A stretch of DNA of 64,000 nt from Actinomycetospora chiangmaiensis DSM 45062 (GTDB lineage: Bacteria; Actinomycetota; Actinomycetes; Mycobacteriales; Pseudonocardiaceae): positions 292 to 64,291 of the forward strand of contig NZ_KB903221.1 of assembly GCF_000379625.1 (NCBI RefSeq), written 5' to 3'. Positions within the stretch are counted from its first letter, which is position 1. Each line of letters opens with the position of its first letter. The translations under genes and the position numbers were made by a program. The notes under the pieces were generated by a model. It had not been told where the DNA came from. It saw only the letters and a program-made list of their open reading frames with translations, and made no database searches. Of the stretch, positions 9,066 to 17,809 are shown one piece after another.

Positions 9066-10150
9066 CGCAGTCCCTCGTGATCGGGGACGGGACTTCCGAG
9101 AAGTGCTGCCTCGAAGCGTCCCGCGGATTCGTGCACCGCGTGGGCCCGCCCCACGACCAGAGCGCGGGAGGCGATGGCGGCGGCCCGGTCCGGGTCGTCG
9201 AGGAGTTCCAGCACCGCATCCGCCAATGCGGCCGCGTCGCCGGCGGGTCGCAGGAGGGCGGTGTCGCCGTCGACGGCGAAGTTGTCGACGCCACCGTTGC
9301 GGGTCGACACGACCGGCGTCCCGCAGGCCATGGCTTCCAGCGCCGGCAGCCCCCAGCCCTCGGCGTGCGAGGTGCAGAGGAAGACGGCTGCACGGTGGTA
9401 GAAGTCCGGCGCGAGCCGATCCTGCGGCACGCTCCGCGTGTACTCGACGCACGCCGGGAGCCCACGGGGACGCCGGCCCGGTCCGAAGGCGGACCACCGC
9501 ACGTCCGCTCGGCACTCGCCGACCCGCCGGACGACGTCGGCCGCGACCTCGAGCCCCTTGACCGGGACGTCGCCGGCCAGGAAGGTCACCCGCCGCGGCC
9601 GCTGCGCGGTCGCGGGTCCCGGGGGGAACAGGGGGAGGTCGACCCCGTTCGTCACGATCGAGACGTCACCGGGAGCCACCCCGAAGGCGACGAGGCGGTC
9701 GCGGAGCCTTGGCGCGACGGCGATCTTCGGGCAGGGCAGGTGGTAGATCGCCTCGACCTCGTCCGGCGGCCCCAGCGTCGTCTCGTCGGCCTGGACGAAG
9801 TGCACGACGCGCTGCCGCGCGGAGACGCGCCCGAGTGTCGGCCGCACGGTCGTCCAGAACGTCGGGACGACGACGTCGGCGTCGACCAGGTCGAGATCCG
9901 CAGCGCTGCGGACGCGCTCGAGGCGGACCTCGGGATGGAGCCGGGTCCAGCGGATCCGCGACCGCAGCCCCCCGCTCGCCACGTTCCGCACGAGCCGGCG
10001 CCCCGCCTCGAGCGCCGATGGCCGGGGCTCGACGTGCCAGACCCTGACCTCGTGGCCGCGTGCCGCGAGCGCGCTCGCGTACTGGTAGACGACCAGCGCC
10101 CCGCCGCTGGGGGTCCGGGGGAAGGTCCCGAGAACCATGTCGATCCGCAC
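9062..10150 (-). CDS. Glycosyltransferase family 4
   Basis: 362 aa from GTG 10150, with GGGGGACC just upstream; the in-frame ATG at 10138 is four codons inside. The N-terminal Rossmann half has MVLGTFPRTPSGGALVVYQY. The C-terminal half shows VTFLAGDVPVKGLEVAADVV, LCTSHAEGWGLPALEAMACG and TPVVSTRNGGVDNF, the E-x7-E and surrounding motifs of GT-B retaining GT4 enzymes. It would add a sugar to the lipid-linked repeat unit from an NDP-sugar. It lies two bases after the GT2 stop and is coupled to the DUF6492-like gene by ATGA. Confidence 0.88.
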   Translation of the reverse strand: MRIDMVLGTFPRTPSGGALVVYQYASALAARGHEVRVWHVEPRPSALEAGRRLVRNVASGGLRSRIRWTRLHPEVRLERVRSAADLDLVDADVVVPTFWTTVRPTLGRVSARQRVVHFVQADETTLGPPDEVEAIYHLPCPKIAVAPRLRDRLVAFGVAPGDVSIVTNGVDLPLFPPGPATAQRPRRVTFLAGDVPVKGLEVAADVVRRVGECRADVRWSAFGPGRRPRGLPACVEYTRSVPQDRLAPDFYHRAAVFLCTSHAEGWGLPALEAMACGTPVVSTRNGGVDNFAVDGDTALLRPAGDAAALADAVLELLDDPDRAAAIASRALVVGRAHAVHESAGRFEAALLGSPVPDHEGLR

Positions 10151-10152
10151 GC

Positions 10153-10986
10153 TCAGGTCCCCCGCTCCTCGGCGGCGCCGACCCGCGAGGTCCGGTCGCT
10201 GGCCCATGTCGGTCCCGACCGTCGTCGCAGCCGGGCTCGGACGACGAAGCCCGCGTACACCAGCGCGTCGACCGCTCCACGCGGGCCGGACCGCGCCACC
10301 GCGAAGAGATCGCGGACCGTCCTCCGGGTGGTGTGACCGGTCCGCAACTCCTCCTGCCCGCGGTAGACACGGCCGAGCACCGCGAGCAGCGCCCCGGCGG
10401 TGCGCGGCACCCGGACGCGAGCCGGAGCGCAGTCGACGACGACGATCTCGTCACGGGCGAACAGACCGTCGACGAACAGGTCGTCACCGACGAGGTCGGG
10501 GAACTCGGCGAAGCGCGACCGTCCCCGGACGGACAGGCCGTACACCCCGGCTCCCCAGAGCGCGCTGTTCAGCGACGGCATGGCCTGGCGCGCCCGGAAG
10601 TAGGCCGCGACCGGCCAGGAGGTGCCCTCGAGGTCGTACACGAACGGCGGCCGACCCGCCGGCCTGGGGCCGCTCCGCAACGCGCGCAATGTGGCGACGA
10701 CGGCGGTGTGGGGAACCTCGATGTCGGCGTCGAGGTAGAGGCGGGGAAAGGAGGACACCCATGCGTCTCCCGCGCGGAGCGCCAGGACCTTCGACCCGAT
10801 GTCGAGCTCCACGACCTGCACTCCGTCGTGACGCCGCGCCTCGGCGGCGGTGTCGTCGGTGCAGCCGTTGCAGACCACGACGACGTCGATGTCCCCGGCC
10901 CGCACGGCCGGGGCCAGGCCCGTCAACGTCCGGCCGATCACCGACGCCTCGTTGTGCGCCGGGATCACCACCGACCCTAGGGACAC
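10153..10986 (-). CDS. Glycosyltransferase family 2 (A)
   Basis: 277 aa from GTG 10986, overlapping the upstream gene by ten bases. The GT-A core begins LGSVVIPAHNEASVIGRTL, then VVVVCNGCTDDT and PRLYLDADIEVP (the DxD site), and VGDDLFVDGLFARDEIVVV for the acceptor region. The N-terminus starts directly at the first beta strand, so the short GTG start is well supported. It probably transfers one sugar of the repeat unit at the cytoplasmic membrane. A TGA at 10153-10155 precedes the next GTG by two bases. Confidence 0.85.
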   Translation of the reverse strand: MSLGSVVIPAHNEASVIGRTLTGLAPAVRAGDIDVVVVCNGCTDDTAAEARRHDGVQVVELDIGSKVLALRAGDAWVSSFPRLYLDADIEVPHTAVVATLRALRSGPRPAGRPPFVYDLEGTSWPVAAYFRARQAMPSLNSALWGAGVYGLSVRGRSRFAEFPDLVGDDLFVDGLFARDEIVVVDCAPARVRVPRTAGALLAVLGRVYRGQEELRTGHTTRRTVRDLFAVARSGPRGAVDALVYAGFVVRARLRRRSGPTWASDRTSRVGAAEERGT

Positions 10987-11960
10987 GGCGCGACCTGCCC
11001 GATCGGTCCGGGTCGGGCTCCCCGGAGCTCGTGCTGCACGACGGTCCAGTACCTCCACGGGCGGAGGACGAAGCGCAGACGGGCGAGTCCGCCGGGTCGA
11101 CCGACCCGCAGGACGTGGCCGATCACGAGAGCGAGCCACGTCGCCGCGGCGGCCAGCGGACCCCGGTGTTTGCGCGCGTACCGGATCCGGCTGAGGGCGA
11201 GCAGCCCGTCGAGGGCCGGCGAGCTCCCCGAGCCGCCGCCCGAATGCGTCGCGGCGGCCGTCGGCACCACGCGGACCGACCACCCGGCGTCGCGGGCCCG
11301 GCGACAGAAGTCGGTCTCCTCCGAGTACAGGAAGAAGGACTCGTCGTCCCAGGGCCCCACCGCCGCCGCGCATGGCGCGGAGACCGCGAGGGCGGCACCC
11401 GTCGCCCAGTCCACCGACCCCGCGGTCTCGTAGCGCGCGCGGTCGTACACGATCTCGCCCCAGCCCGCCGGCCGTCGCTGCCATCGCGCCCCGAGCACCG
11501 CGTCGCCCAGCACCGCGGTGACCCGCGGCTCGCGCCGCAACGACGGGCTGACGTGCCCGTCGTCGCCGTAGAGGATCGGGACGGCGACCCCGGTCTCAGG
11601 GGATTCCGCCAGCACCGTGTGGAGCTCGCTCAGCATCGTGGGCGCCACCCGGAGGTCGGGGTTGAGGATGGCCACGACCTTGCAGGGGGGCGAGGCCGCC
11701 ACGCCCAGGTTGACCGCGTGCGCGTATCCGGAGTTCTGGTCGTGGGCGACCAGAGTGACGTCGCCGTGGGCGGCGACCACTGCCACGGTGTCGTCCGTCG
11801 ACGCGTTGTCCACGACGGTCACGGCGACCCGCAGTTCACCGGTCGCCGCTCTGAGGCTCTCGATCAGACCACCGACCGCCGATGCGCTGCGGAAGGTCAC
11901 GATCACCACGGCGACGTCGACCGTCTGGGCGTCGCGGCTGAAGTGGGCGCCGTCAGACAC
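10977..11960 (-). CDS. Glycosyltransferase family 2 (B), rhamnosyltransferase-like
   Basis: 327 aa from GTG 11960, overlapping the polymerase stop by eight bases. Motifs: VDVAVVIVTFRSASAVGGL, VTVVDNASTDDT, QNSGYAHAVNLG, VVAILNPDLRV (DxD equivalent NPD) and DDESFFLYSEETDFCRRARD, the E-E-D motif typical of WbbL-like rhamnosyltransferases. Two sugars' worth of GT2 plus one GT4 suggest a repeat unit of at least three residues after priming. The rhamnosyl assignment is only by resemblance. Confidence 0.85.
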   Translation of the reverse strand: MSDGAHFSRDAQTVDVAVVIVTFRSASAVGGLIESLRAATGELRVAVTVVDNASTDDTVAVVAAHGDVTLVAHDQNSGYAHAVNLGVAASPPCKVVAILNPDLRVAPTMLSELHTVLAESPETGVAVPILYGDDGHVSPSLRREPRVTAVLGDAVLGARWQRRPAGWGEIVYDRARYETAGSVDWATGAALAVSAPCAAAVGPWDDESFFLYSEETDFCRRARDAGWSVRVVPTAAATHSGGGSGSSPALDGLLALSRIRYARKHRGPLAAAATWLALVIGHVLRVGRPGGLARLRFVLRPWRYWTVVQHELRGARPGPIGQVAPCP

Positions 11961-13323
11961 GTGTGCCCACCCGCCACGGGCGGCGCCGCAGGAACACCGT
12001 CCTCGGGAGGTCCGCGCCATGCACCCGGGCGAGCGCTCCCGCCATGCCGACGAGGAGGAACGAGAGGGTGTTCACCGAGGCGAAGGAGCCGAAGTCGAAG
12101 GTCGCCGACGTCAGGATCACGACGACGAGCCCCGCTGCGCCGGCGAGCGGAAGGCTCTGGCCCCGGTCGGGGTCGCGGAAGTGCAGTCGCAGCAGCTGCC
12201 ACGCCGCGGTGACGAACACCGCGAGCCGCACGGCCAGACCGACGACCCCGGTCTCCACCAGCGTGAGCAGGTACTGGTTGTCGAAGATCTGGTGCACCGG
12301 GGCGTACCAGGTGCCGGGACCGTGCCCGAGGATCGGGCTCCGCACGAACTGCGCGGCGAGGACGGTGTAGTCCCCGGTCCGTGCCCCGACGCTCGGGTCG
12401 GTCGACGCCGAGGCGAAGAAGGTGACGAGGGCCTCGACCACCTGAGGCACGGCCATCCAGAGCACCCCGAGCCCGGCGAGTACGACGGCGGTCGCGCGCA
12501 CCCGCTGGGCCGGCGTTGCACCGACGAGCAGCACGCATCCCACCGCGACGAGCGCGATGATCGCCGATCGGCTGATGGAGAAGACCGCCCCCACCACGAG
12601 GACCGTCGCGCAGCTCCAGTAGACGGCCCGCCGCGAGCGCACGCGGTGCCGACTCGCGAGATGGACGGCGAACGGCAACGCCATGCCGCACAGAACGCCG
12701 AACTCGATGGGGTGCCCGGTCGTCGACTGCGCGCGGGTCAACGACTGGCGGGTGGCCTGGGTCAGATCGGCGTAGCTCGTGGGGTGCAGGCCGGGGATGG
12801 ACAGGTGCGAGACGAAGGTGATGCCGACCAGGCTCTCCACGATGCCCGCCACCGCGACCACGGCGGACGCCACGACGAAGGCACGCGCGATGTGCGCGAG
12901 CCCGACCTGGCCGCGCACGACGTCGATGACGAACAGGCACGAACCGATCACGGTGAGGACGAGCACGGTCGTGTGGACCGAGTTCTTGACCTCGCCCTCG
13001 GTCAGGTAGCCGTACATCCCGGCGACGAAGGAGAGGGCGACGGACCCGACGAGGAGGAAGACGGCTGTCCGCACCGGGGTCCGCCCCTTGGCCACGGGCA
13101 GGTTGCGGCCCAGGTGCAGGCACACCCAGAGAAAGGCGAGGAGCCCCGTCAGCAGACTGGCCGGTGTGACGCCGAGGCCGGGCACGATCTGGTCCGAGGG
13201 CAGCAGCAACGTCAGGACCACCAGGGCGCACACGAGGTCGGCGCCGTCGAGGTCACCGATGGAGCGTCGATACCGCGTGGCTCGCGGGACGAGGGCCGGC
13301 CGCGCGCCCGTGTCGGCCGTCAT
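11953..13323 (-). CDS. O-antigen ligase/polymerase-like membrane protein (Wzy/WaaL)
   Basis: 456 aa from ATG 13323, which overlaps the upstream stop (ATGA at 13320-13323). About 11 hydrophobic spans with a large external loop near residues 285-345, containing DPSVGARTGDYTVLAAQ, RSPILGHGPGTWY and FDNQYLLTLVETGVVGL. The H-G-x-G-T and following loop residues are those of the Wzy_C (O-antigen ligase) family. It is the host-composition counterpart of the AT-rich polymerase at 1657-3153. Whether it polymerises or ligates cannot be read from sequence. Confidence 0.82.
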   Translation of the reverse strand: MTADTGARPALVPRATRYRRSIGDLDGADLVCALVVLTLLLPSDQIVPGLGVTPASLLTGLLAFLWVCLHLGRNLPVAKGRTPVRTAVFLLVGSVALSFVAGMYGYLTEGEVKNSVHTTVLVLTVIGSCLFVIDVVRGQVGLAHIARAFVVASAVVAVAGIVESLVGITFVSHLSIPGLHPTSYADLTQATRQSLTRAQSTTGHPIEFGVLCGMALPFAVHLASRHRVRSRRAVYWSCATVLVVGAVFSISRSAIIALVAVGCVLLVGATPAQRVRATAVVLAGLGVLWMAVPQVVEALVTFFASASTDPSVGARTGDYTVLAAQFVRSPILGHGPGTWYAPVHQIFDNQYLLTLVETGVVGLAVRLAVFVTAAWQLLRLHFRDPDRGQSLPLAGAAGLVVVILTSATFDFGSFASVNTLSFLLVGMAGALARVHGADLPRTVFLRRRPWRVGTRV

Positions 13324-14117
13324 CGGCGGCCCACACGGGACGCCGCGCGGTCGCTCGGGGTAGTTCCCTCGAATCGCGGCGGGCCCATGGTCTCCGTCTG
13401 GGCGTCCAGGCCCCCGGGCGGCGTGCGGGGGGTGGGGCTCGGACGCGCCGGGCTCGACGGGCTCGTCGCGGCGCGGCGTCGTCGCGTCGCTCGCCGATCC
13501 AGGAGGTCGACCAGGACGACACTGAGGACCAGGCACACGAGAGCAGCGACCACACCGGCGAGGTAGCGGTTGCCCTGCTGCTCGACCGGCGGGGTCGGGT
13601 CGACCACGTCCACGACGGACAGGAAGGTCACCTGCGGCGCCCGCAACGCCACCTGACGGTTGAGGAGGTCGGCCCGGATGAACTGGACCACGGCCTGGGA
13701 GGTGTCGAGCGCCGTCTGCTCGGACGGACCGGTGGCGTCGACGTAGATGAAAGGCCCTGACGACGGCACCTCGGGGTTGGTGCTGCCGTCGGAGACCGTG
13801 TAGGTCGACCCCTTCGTCGCGGTGCCGATCTGGGCCTGCGCCACGGGGGACCCGGCGGAGGCGATGAGGATCGCCGCCGCCACGTTCTGTCCGCCCTGGA
13901 AGTTGAACAGCGGATTCGTGATGTCGTTGCCGGTCCGCGGGTCGGCCGAGATACGGCCACCGTTGTCCGGCGTCGTCACGACGAGGATGGCCCGCGACTG
14001 GTACTGCGCGGGGAACGTCGCGAAGGCTGCCACGAAGGCGCCTGCGAGGACGAGGAGGACCGCAACGGCCAGGTACCAGCGGGTCCGGAGCAGGTGCAGA
14101 ACCCTACGGATGTTCAT
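13320..14117 (-). CDS. Wzz-like chain-length protein without kinase (1)
   Basis: 265 aa from ATG 14117 (MNIRRVLHLLRTRWYLAVAV), overlapping the upstream stop by ATGA. TM1 about 15-37, an extracellular domain with FPAQYQSRAILVVTTP, then a second span (about 200-222) starting RYLAGVVAALVCLVLSVV, and a Pro/Arg-rich cytoplasmic tail without Walker motifs. It is a polysaccharide co-polymerase without its own kinase domain. It is paired with the similar protein at 14114-14824, suggesting hetero-oligomers or duplication. Confidence 0.78.
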   Translation of the reverse strand: MNIRRVLHLLRTRWYLAVAVLLVLAGAFVAAFATFPAQYQSRAILVVTTPDNGGRISADPRTGNDITNPLFNFQGGQNVAAAILIASAGSPVAQAQIGTATKGSTYTVSDGSTNPEVPSSGPFIYVDATGPSEQTALDTSQAVVQFIRADLLNRQVALRAPQVTFLSVVDVVDPTPPVEQQGNRYLAGVVAALVCLVLSVVLVDLLDRRATRRRRAATSPSSPARPSPTPRTPPGGLDAQTETMGPPRFEGTTPSDRAASRVGRR

Positions 14118-14824
14118 CGGACGGTCCCCCGATCGTCGTCGCTGTCCGCCCATCCGATCATCGGTCGCCCCACGCGTACAGGCCCGGACGGCGGACCCGC
14201 ACCTCCCCGATCGAGGGCGGCTCCGTCGACCCGGGCGAAGGCGATCAGCACCGCGATCAGGAACGCTGCGAGTGCGCCGGCCAGCGACGTGCCCGTGGAG
14301 GTCAGCAGGCCGACGCGGGCCACGGTCGGCGGCGAGACGGTCTGCAACGTCATGGCGGTGGTGTCCCGGACCCCGACCTCCTGCTGGAAGGCCGCCAGCC
14401 GCACACGGAGCCGGTCGGCCTGGGCCGCGACCGCACGGCGGAGGTCGTCCGCCGCGGCGCCGGTCGCCGTGATGGCGATGAAGGGGCTCGGCGGCGGCAG
14501 GAACTGCTGGGTCAGTCCGCTGTTGACGGTGACGGGCGAACCGGGTGAAAGATCGCGGGTGGCGTCGGCCACGAGGAGCTGCGCGACGTCCGCCAGGCTG
14601 CCGTCGTCGCGCGTGAGCGGGTTGGTGATGTGCGCGCCCTCGAACGGCCGCTCGGGCTCGGCCGGCAACAGGCCGGGTGCCGTCACGACCAGCGTCGCCG
14701 TCGCCTGGTACTGGCGCGCGGCTGTCGCGAGAACGATCGACCCCATCGCGACGGCCACGATCAGACCGACCGCCAGGATGACCCGCTGGTCGCGGATCAC
14801 GTCACGCAGCAGACGGATCGTCAT
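14114..14824 (-). CDS. Wzz-like chain-length protein without kinase (2)
   Basis: 236 aa from ATG 14824, coupled by ATGA on both sides. N-terminus MTIRLLRDVIRDQRVILAVG leads into TM1, then ARQYQATATLVVTAPGLLP and DITNPL-like HITNPLTRDDGS, both recalling the neighbour (NDITNPLFNF). The second span is near 185-207 with a short cytoplasmic tail. No P-loop is present. The shared ITNPL motif and layout indicate that this gene and 13320-14117 are paralogues in the same export machine. Confidence 0.75.
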   Translation of the reverse strand: MTIRLLRDVIRDQRVILAVGLIVAVAMGSIVLATAARQYQATATLVVTAPGLLPAEPERPFEGAHITNPLTRDDGSLADVAQLLVADATRDLSPGSPVTVNSGLTQQFLPPPSPFIAITATGAAADDLRRAVAAQADRLRVRLAAFQQEVGVRDTTAMTLQTVSPPTVARVGLLTSTGTSLAGALAAFLIAVLIAFARVDGAALDRGGAGPPSGPVRVGRPMIGWADSDDDRGTVR

Positions 14825-16323
14825 CGGCGCACCACCGTGCGGGCGCTCGGCAGCCTGGCGGCGAAGGCCTGCCGGTCGTCCCTGGTGAGGCCGAATGCGC
14901 CGTACACCACGGCGACCGTCGCAGCCGTGAGCAGGAGGGCCGGCACAGGACCCCAGCCCGCGGCGATTCGAGCGACCAGCAGGCCCAGGGCCACCGCCGC
15001 GGCGATTCCCAGGGCGGGGCGGAGGAGCGCCGGGAACAGTCCGCTCAGGTCGATGTCGGCGCGGCGGAGGACCACGAGCAGTACCGGGAGAGCCACCAGG
15101 CATCCGGCGATCACCTGGGCGACGGCCGCGCCGTCGATACCGGCCCACCGCGTCCCGAGGATCAGCGCCGGGAGCAGCGCGGCGAGCCAGCACAGATTGG
15201 CCACGACCGGGAGCCGGGTGCGCCCCTGGGCGACGAGGAGCTCCGTCGCGGTCTGGGCGACCATGCGCGGGAGGATGTACACCGCGAGCCACGCCAGAGC
15301 CCCCGCCGCGGGGAGCCAACGCTCGCCGTAGGCCACGCGGACCACGTCGGGCGCGCAGACCGCGAGGACCGCCGCGGTGGGCAGGAGGACCTTCGCCAGG
15401 AGCACGATGGCCCGCCGGGCGGCTTCCGAGAGCACCGCCGACCCCTCCTCGGCGAGTCGTGCGAAGCCCGCGAGCGTCACCGTGCCGAGGGCCGCGCCCA
15501 AGACGCCCGGAATCCACCCCGAGATGTTGAAGGCGAGGGTGTAGAAACCGAGGCTCGTGGCATCGAGCGTCCGGCTGATCACCAGGTAGTCGACGTTGAG
15601 GAGGACTGCCTGCACCGCGAGTCCCGAGGCGAGCGGGATGCCGAAAAGGACGAGTCGCCGGGCGATGCCCCGGTCGAACCCGGGGCGGAAGGACACCCGC
15701 GCGAGCACGGTGACGAGCACGAACCGCACCACGGCATCGGCAGCCATGCCGAGGGCGAAGCTCATGGCTCCCCCGCCCGCGAGGGCGACGGGAACGGCCA
15801 CCGCGGCCTGTGCGGCGACGCCCGCGAGCGAGGCCCCCATGAACTCGCGTTGTCTGAACTCCCGCCACATGGAGGCGGTGCTGACAGCCATCAGCCCGTC
15901 GAGCAGCACCGCGAGCGCGAGCACCCGGAGCACGGGGGTCGCGGCGGGATTCTCGGAGAACCGCGCCAACCCCGGGCTCGCGAGAAGCATCAGCCCCGTG
16001 ATCACACCTGTCGTCAGGAAGGTCAGTGTTCGGGCCGTCGGGACGATCGCTGCAAAGGGCCCGCGCCATTGCACCAACGCCGACGTCACGCCGACGTCGT
16101 TGCAGATGATGGCAAATTGGAGGTACGTCAGGCCGATCGCGTAGGTCCCGAAGTCGGCCGGGTCCAGGATGCGGGCCATCGCCAGGCTCGTCGCGAAGGT
16201 CGCGAGGCGCAGGACGGCGTTGCCGAGCAGGCTCCACGTCAACCCCTGGCGGACACCGCTGCGGACCTCGTCGAGGTCGGTGCGATCGTCGTCGGCGGCC
16301 GTGGTCCGCTGATCCTGGTTCAC
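14821..16323 (-). CDS. Wzx/WzxC-like polysaccharide flippase (host-composition copy)
   Basis: 500 aa from GTG 16323, overlapping the lipoprotein stop (GTGA). The N-terminus GVRQGLTWSLLGNAVLRLAT followed by ARILDPADFGTYAIGLTYLQ is diagnostic for MOP-superfamily WzxC/oligosaccharide flippases; 12-14 spans cover the rest. It would translocate the lipid-linked repeat unit made by the glycosyltransferases downstream. The locus encodes two flippases and two polymerases, so two polymers, or replacement of one system by another, are possible. Confidence 0.88.
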   Translation of the reverse strand: MNQDQRTTAADDDRTDLDEVRSGVRQGLTWSLLGNAVLRLATFATSLAMARILDPADFGTYAIGLTYLQFAIICNDVGVTSALVQWRGPFAAIVPTARTLTFLTTGVITGLMLLASPGLARFSENPAATPVLRVLALAVLLDGLMAVSTASMWREFRQREFMGASLAGVAAQAAVAVPVALAGGGAMSFALGMAADAVVRFVLVTVLARVSFRPGFDRGIARRLVLFGIPLASGLAVQAVLLNVDYLVISRTLDATSLGFYTLAFNISGWIPGVLGAALGTVTLAGFARLAEEGSAVLSEAARRAIVLLAKVLLPTAAVLAVCAPDVVRVAYGERWLPAAGALAWLAVYILPRMVAQTATELLVAQGRTRLPVVANLCWLAALLPALILGTRWAGIDGAAVAQVIAGCLVALPVLLVVLRRADIDLSGLFPALLRPALGIAAAVALGLLVARIAAGWGPVPALLLTAATVAVVYGAFGLTRDDRQAFAARLPSARTVVRR

Positions 16324-17663
16324 GGTTGGATCCGGTAGACGTGGTAGCTCGACTCCTGGGCGAACGTGTCGGTGAAGGAGTCGGCACCGGTCCGCGTGAT
16401 GCTGCGGTTCTCGTAGGGCGCGCTGATACGCCAGCCACGCATCGTGCTCGGCAGGTGGAACGTGCGCGAGCCCGGCCCCGTGGTCGGATCGATCATGGCG
16501 ATGAGGAGGACGGCGCCGTCCGCGGTCCGCACCGTGGCATCGATGCCGGGTCCGAGTGACATCGCCCGAGCCGGGACGTTCAAGGCGGGCGCCATGTCCT
16601 GCAACTGCCGATCGACCGTGCGTACCGCGGTCTGCATGGCTGGATCACAGTCCCGGAGACCGTGCTCGGCGCGGCACGAGCCGCCGAAATTGTGGTCGAA
16701 GTAGACGACTCCCCTGGCGCCGTGGATCACGGAGGACATGACGGCGCCGGCCATCTGCTCGGGCCGGATCGTCGCCCACCCGTCGCCGGGAGCGCCGGTC
16801 TCCACGACGGCGAGGATCGGCTGCTCCCGCCCGTCGGTCCGGTCGAGCGCGCGCTCGCGGTCGATGAGCGCGCCGTAGTTGCCGGCGCGGCGGCACTGGT
16901 CCCGGGGCAGGCCGCGGGAGTTCGCCGCCTCGTCGCACACGGCCGGATCCGTGTACCAGTACACATCGGTCGACACGACATCGGTGAAGCCGTTGACGAA
17001 CGCCGCCGCCTCCTGATCGGTCTCCCAGTACGCGACGCCCTTGCCGTAGTTCGCCCACTGCACGGCCCCCGGCGTGGCCCCGGCCTGCTTCTTCGAGGCG
17101 GCGAGGGCGCTGTACCCACACTTCTGCCCGGACTGGAGACACGGTTGCACGGCTTGGACGCCGCCCGGACCGACGGGAGCGTTCCCCGGACCGCCGCGCA
17201 TGTCGAGCTCGTCGCCCAGGAAGGAGCCGGCGAGCCCCGGGACGCGGCGACCGAACGGCGCGCCGAGGACGGCCGAGAAGCCGGAGCCGTCGAGGAGAGC
17301 CGTGTTGCTGTTGTCGGTGAGCGTGTAGTACGTGTTCAGGCCGAGCGCTCGGTCGTGATCGAGAGCGGCCCGACTACGGACCGAGCTCAGGAAGGTACCG
17401 ACCGGGAAGAAGGTGGAGCGGGACCATCCGGCCTTCGCCGTCGTCGGGAAGCGGTCGTAGTACCGACTGTCGAGCTGGGGGATCTCGGGGAAGGCCGCAA
17501 GGGCGGCCCGGACCGTTGCTGTCGTCTGCGTCTCGGCGCTCGAGGTGCTGCATGCGGCCACCGCCAGCACCACGAGGGCCGCTGCGGCGAGGCGCATCGA
17601 CATGGGCCGCGCCCACGCGACGAGCCGACGTGCGTTCGTGAAGCGGCACCGCCCGGTCGCCAC
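16320..17663 (-). CDS. Lipoprotein, glycoside-hydrolase-like (TIM-barrel type)
   Basis: 447 aa. I use GTG 17663 because GGGGGAG lies six bases upstream; internal ATGs (17603, 17597) lack such a site. A basic n-region with an RR pair precedes a hydrophobic stretch and lipobox LAVAAC (Cys about 38). The body resembles extracellular glycoside-hydrolase barrels: SRYYDRFPTTAKAGWSRSTF, FFPVGTF, ALGLNTYYTLTD, GSFLGDELDM and GVVYFDHNFGG, with acidic residues at strand ends (LGDELDM, VVETGAP). A role in trimming or releasing the polysaccharide is inferred from its place between the CpsF-type transferase and the flippase. No specific GH family is assigned. Confidence 0.65.
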   Translation of the reverse strand: MATGRCRFTNARRLVAWARPMSMRLAAAALVVLAVAACSTSSAETQTTATVRAALAAFPEIPQLDSRYYDRFPTTAKAGWSRSTFFPVGTFLSSVRSRAALDHDRALGLNTYYTLTDNSNTALLDGSGFSAVLGAPFGRRVPGLAGSFLGDELDMRGGPGNAPVGPGGVQAVQPCLQSGQKCGYSALAASKKQAGATPGAVQWANYGKGVAYWETDQEAAAFVNGFTDVVSTDVYWYTDPAVCDEAANSRGLPRDQCRRAGNYGALIDRERALDRTDGREQPILAVVETGAPGDGWATIRPEQMAGAVMSSVIHGARGVVYFDHNFGGSCRAEHGLRDCDPAMQTAVRTVDRQLQDMAPALNVPARAMSLGPGIDATVRTADGAVLLIAMIDPTTGPGSRTFHLPSTMRGWRISAPYENRSITRTGADSFTDTFAQESSYHVYRIQP

Positions 17664-17809
17664 TGCCCGCTCCCCCGTCCGCCTGTCGCGGAGCCACGGT
17701 GCCGGGCCAGACCAGGCGCCCGACCGCTGCCCCCCTCGGCATCGGCTCCGCCGGGCGACATGGTGGCACAGGAGGCGGCCGCCCGGGGTCGGGCGGGGGC
17801 TCGGTCGGC

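Noticed and set aside
10137-13566. Two long plus-strand frames (10137-12212 and 11617-13566)
   Set aside because: They run antisense to well-supported glycosyltransferase and polymerase genes and lack ribosome sites and domain motifs.
14825-16438. N-terminal extension of the second Wzz-like protein, giving 774 aa
   Set aside because: The extension is antisense-like low-complexity sequence overlapping the flippase gene; ATG 14824 with ATGA coupling and a clean TM1 is the natural start.
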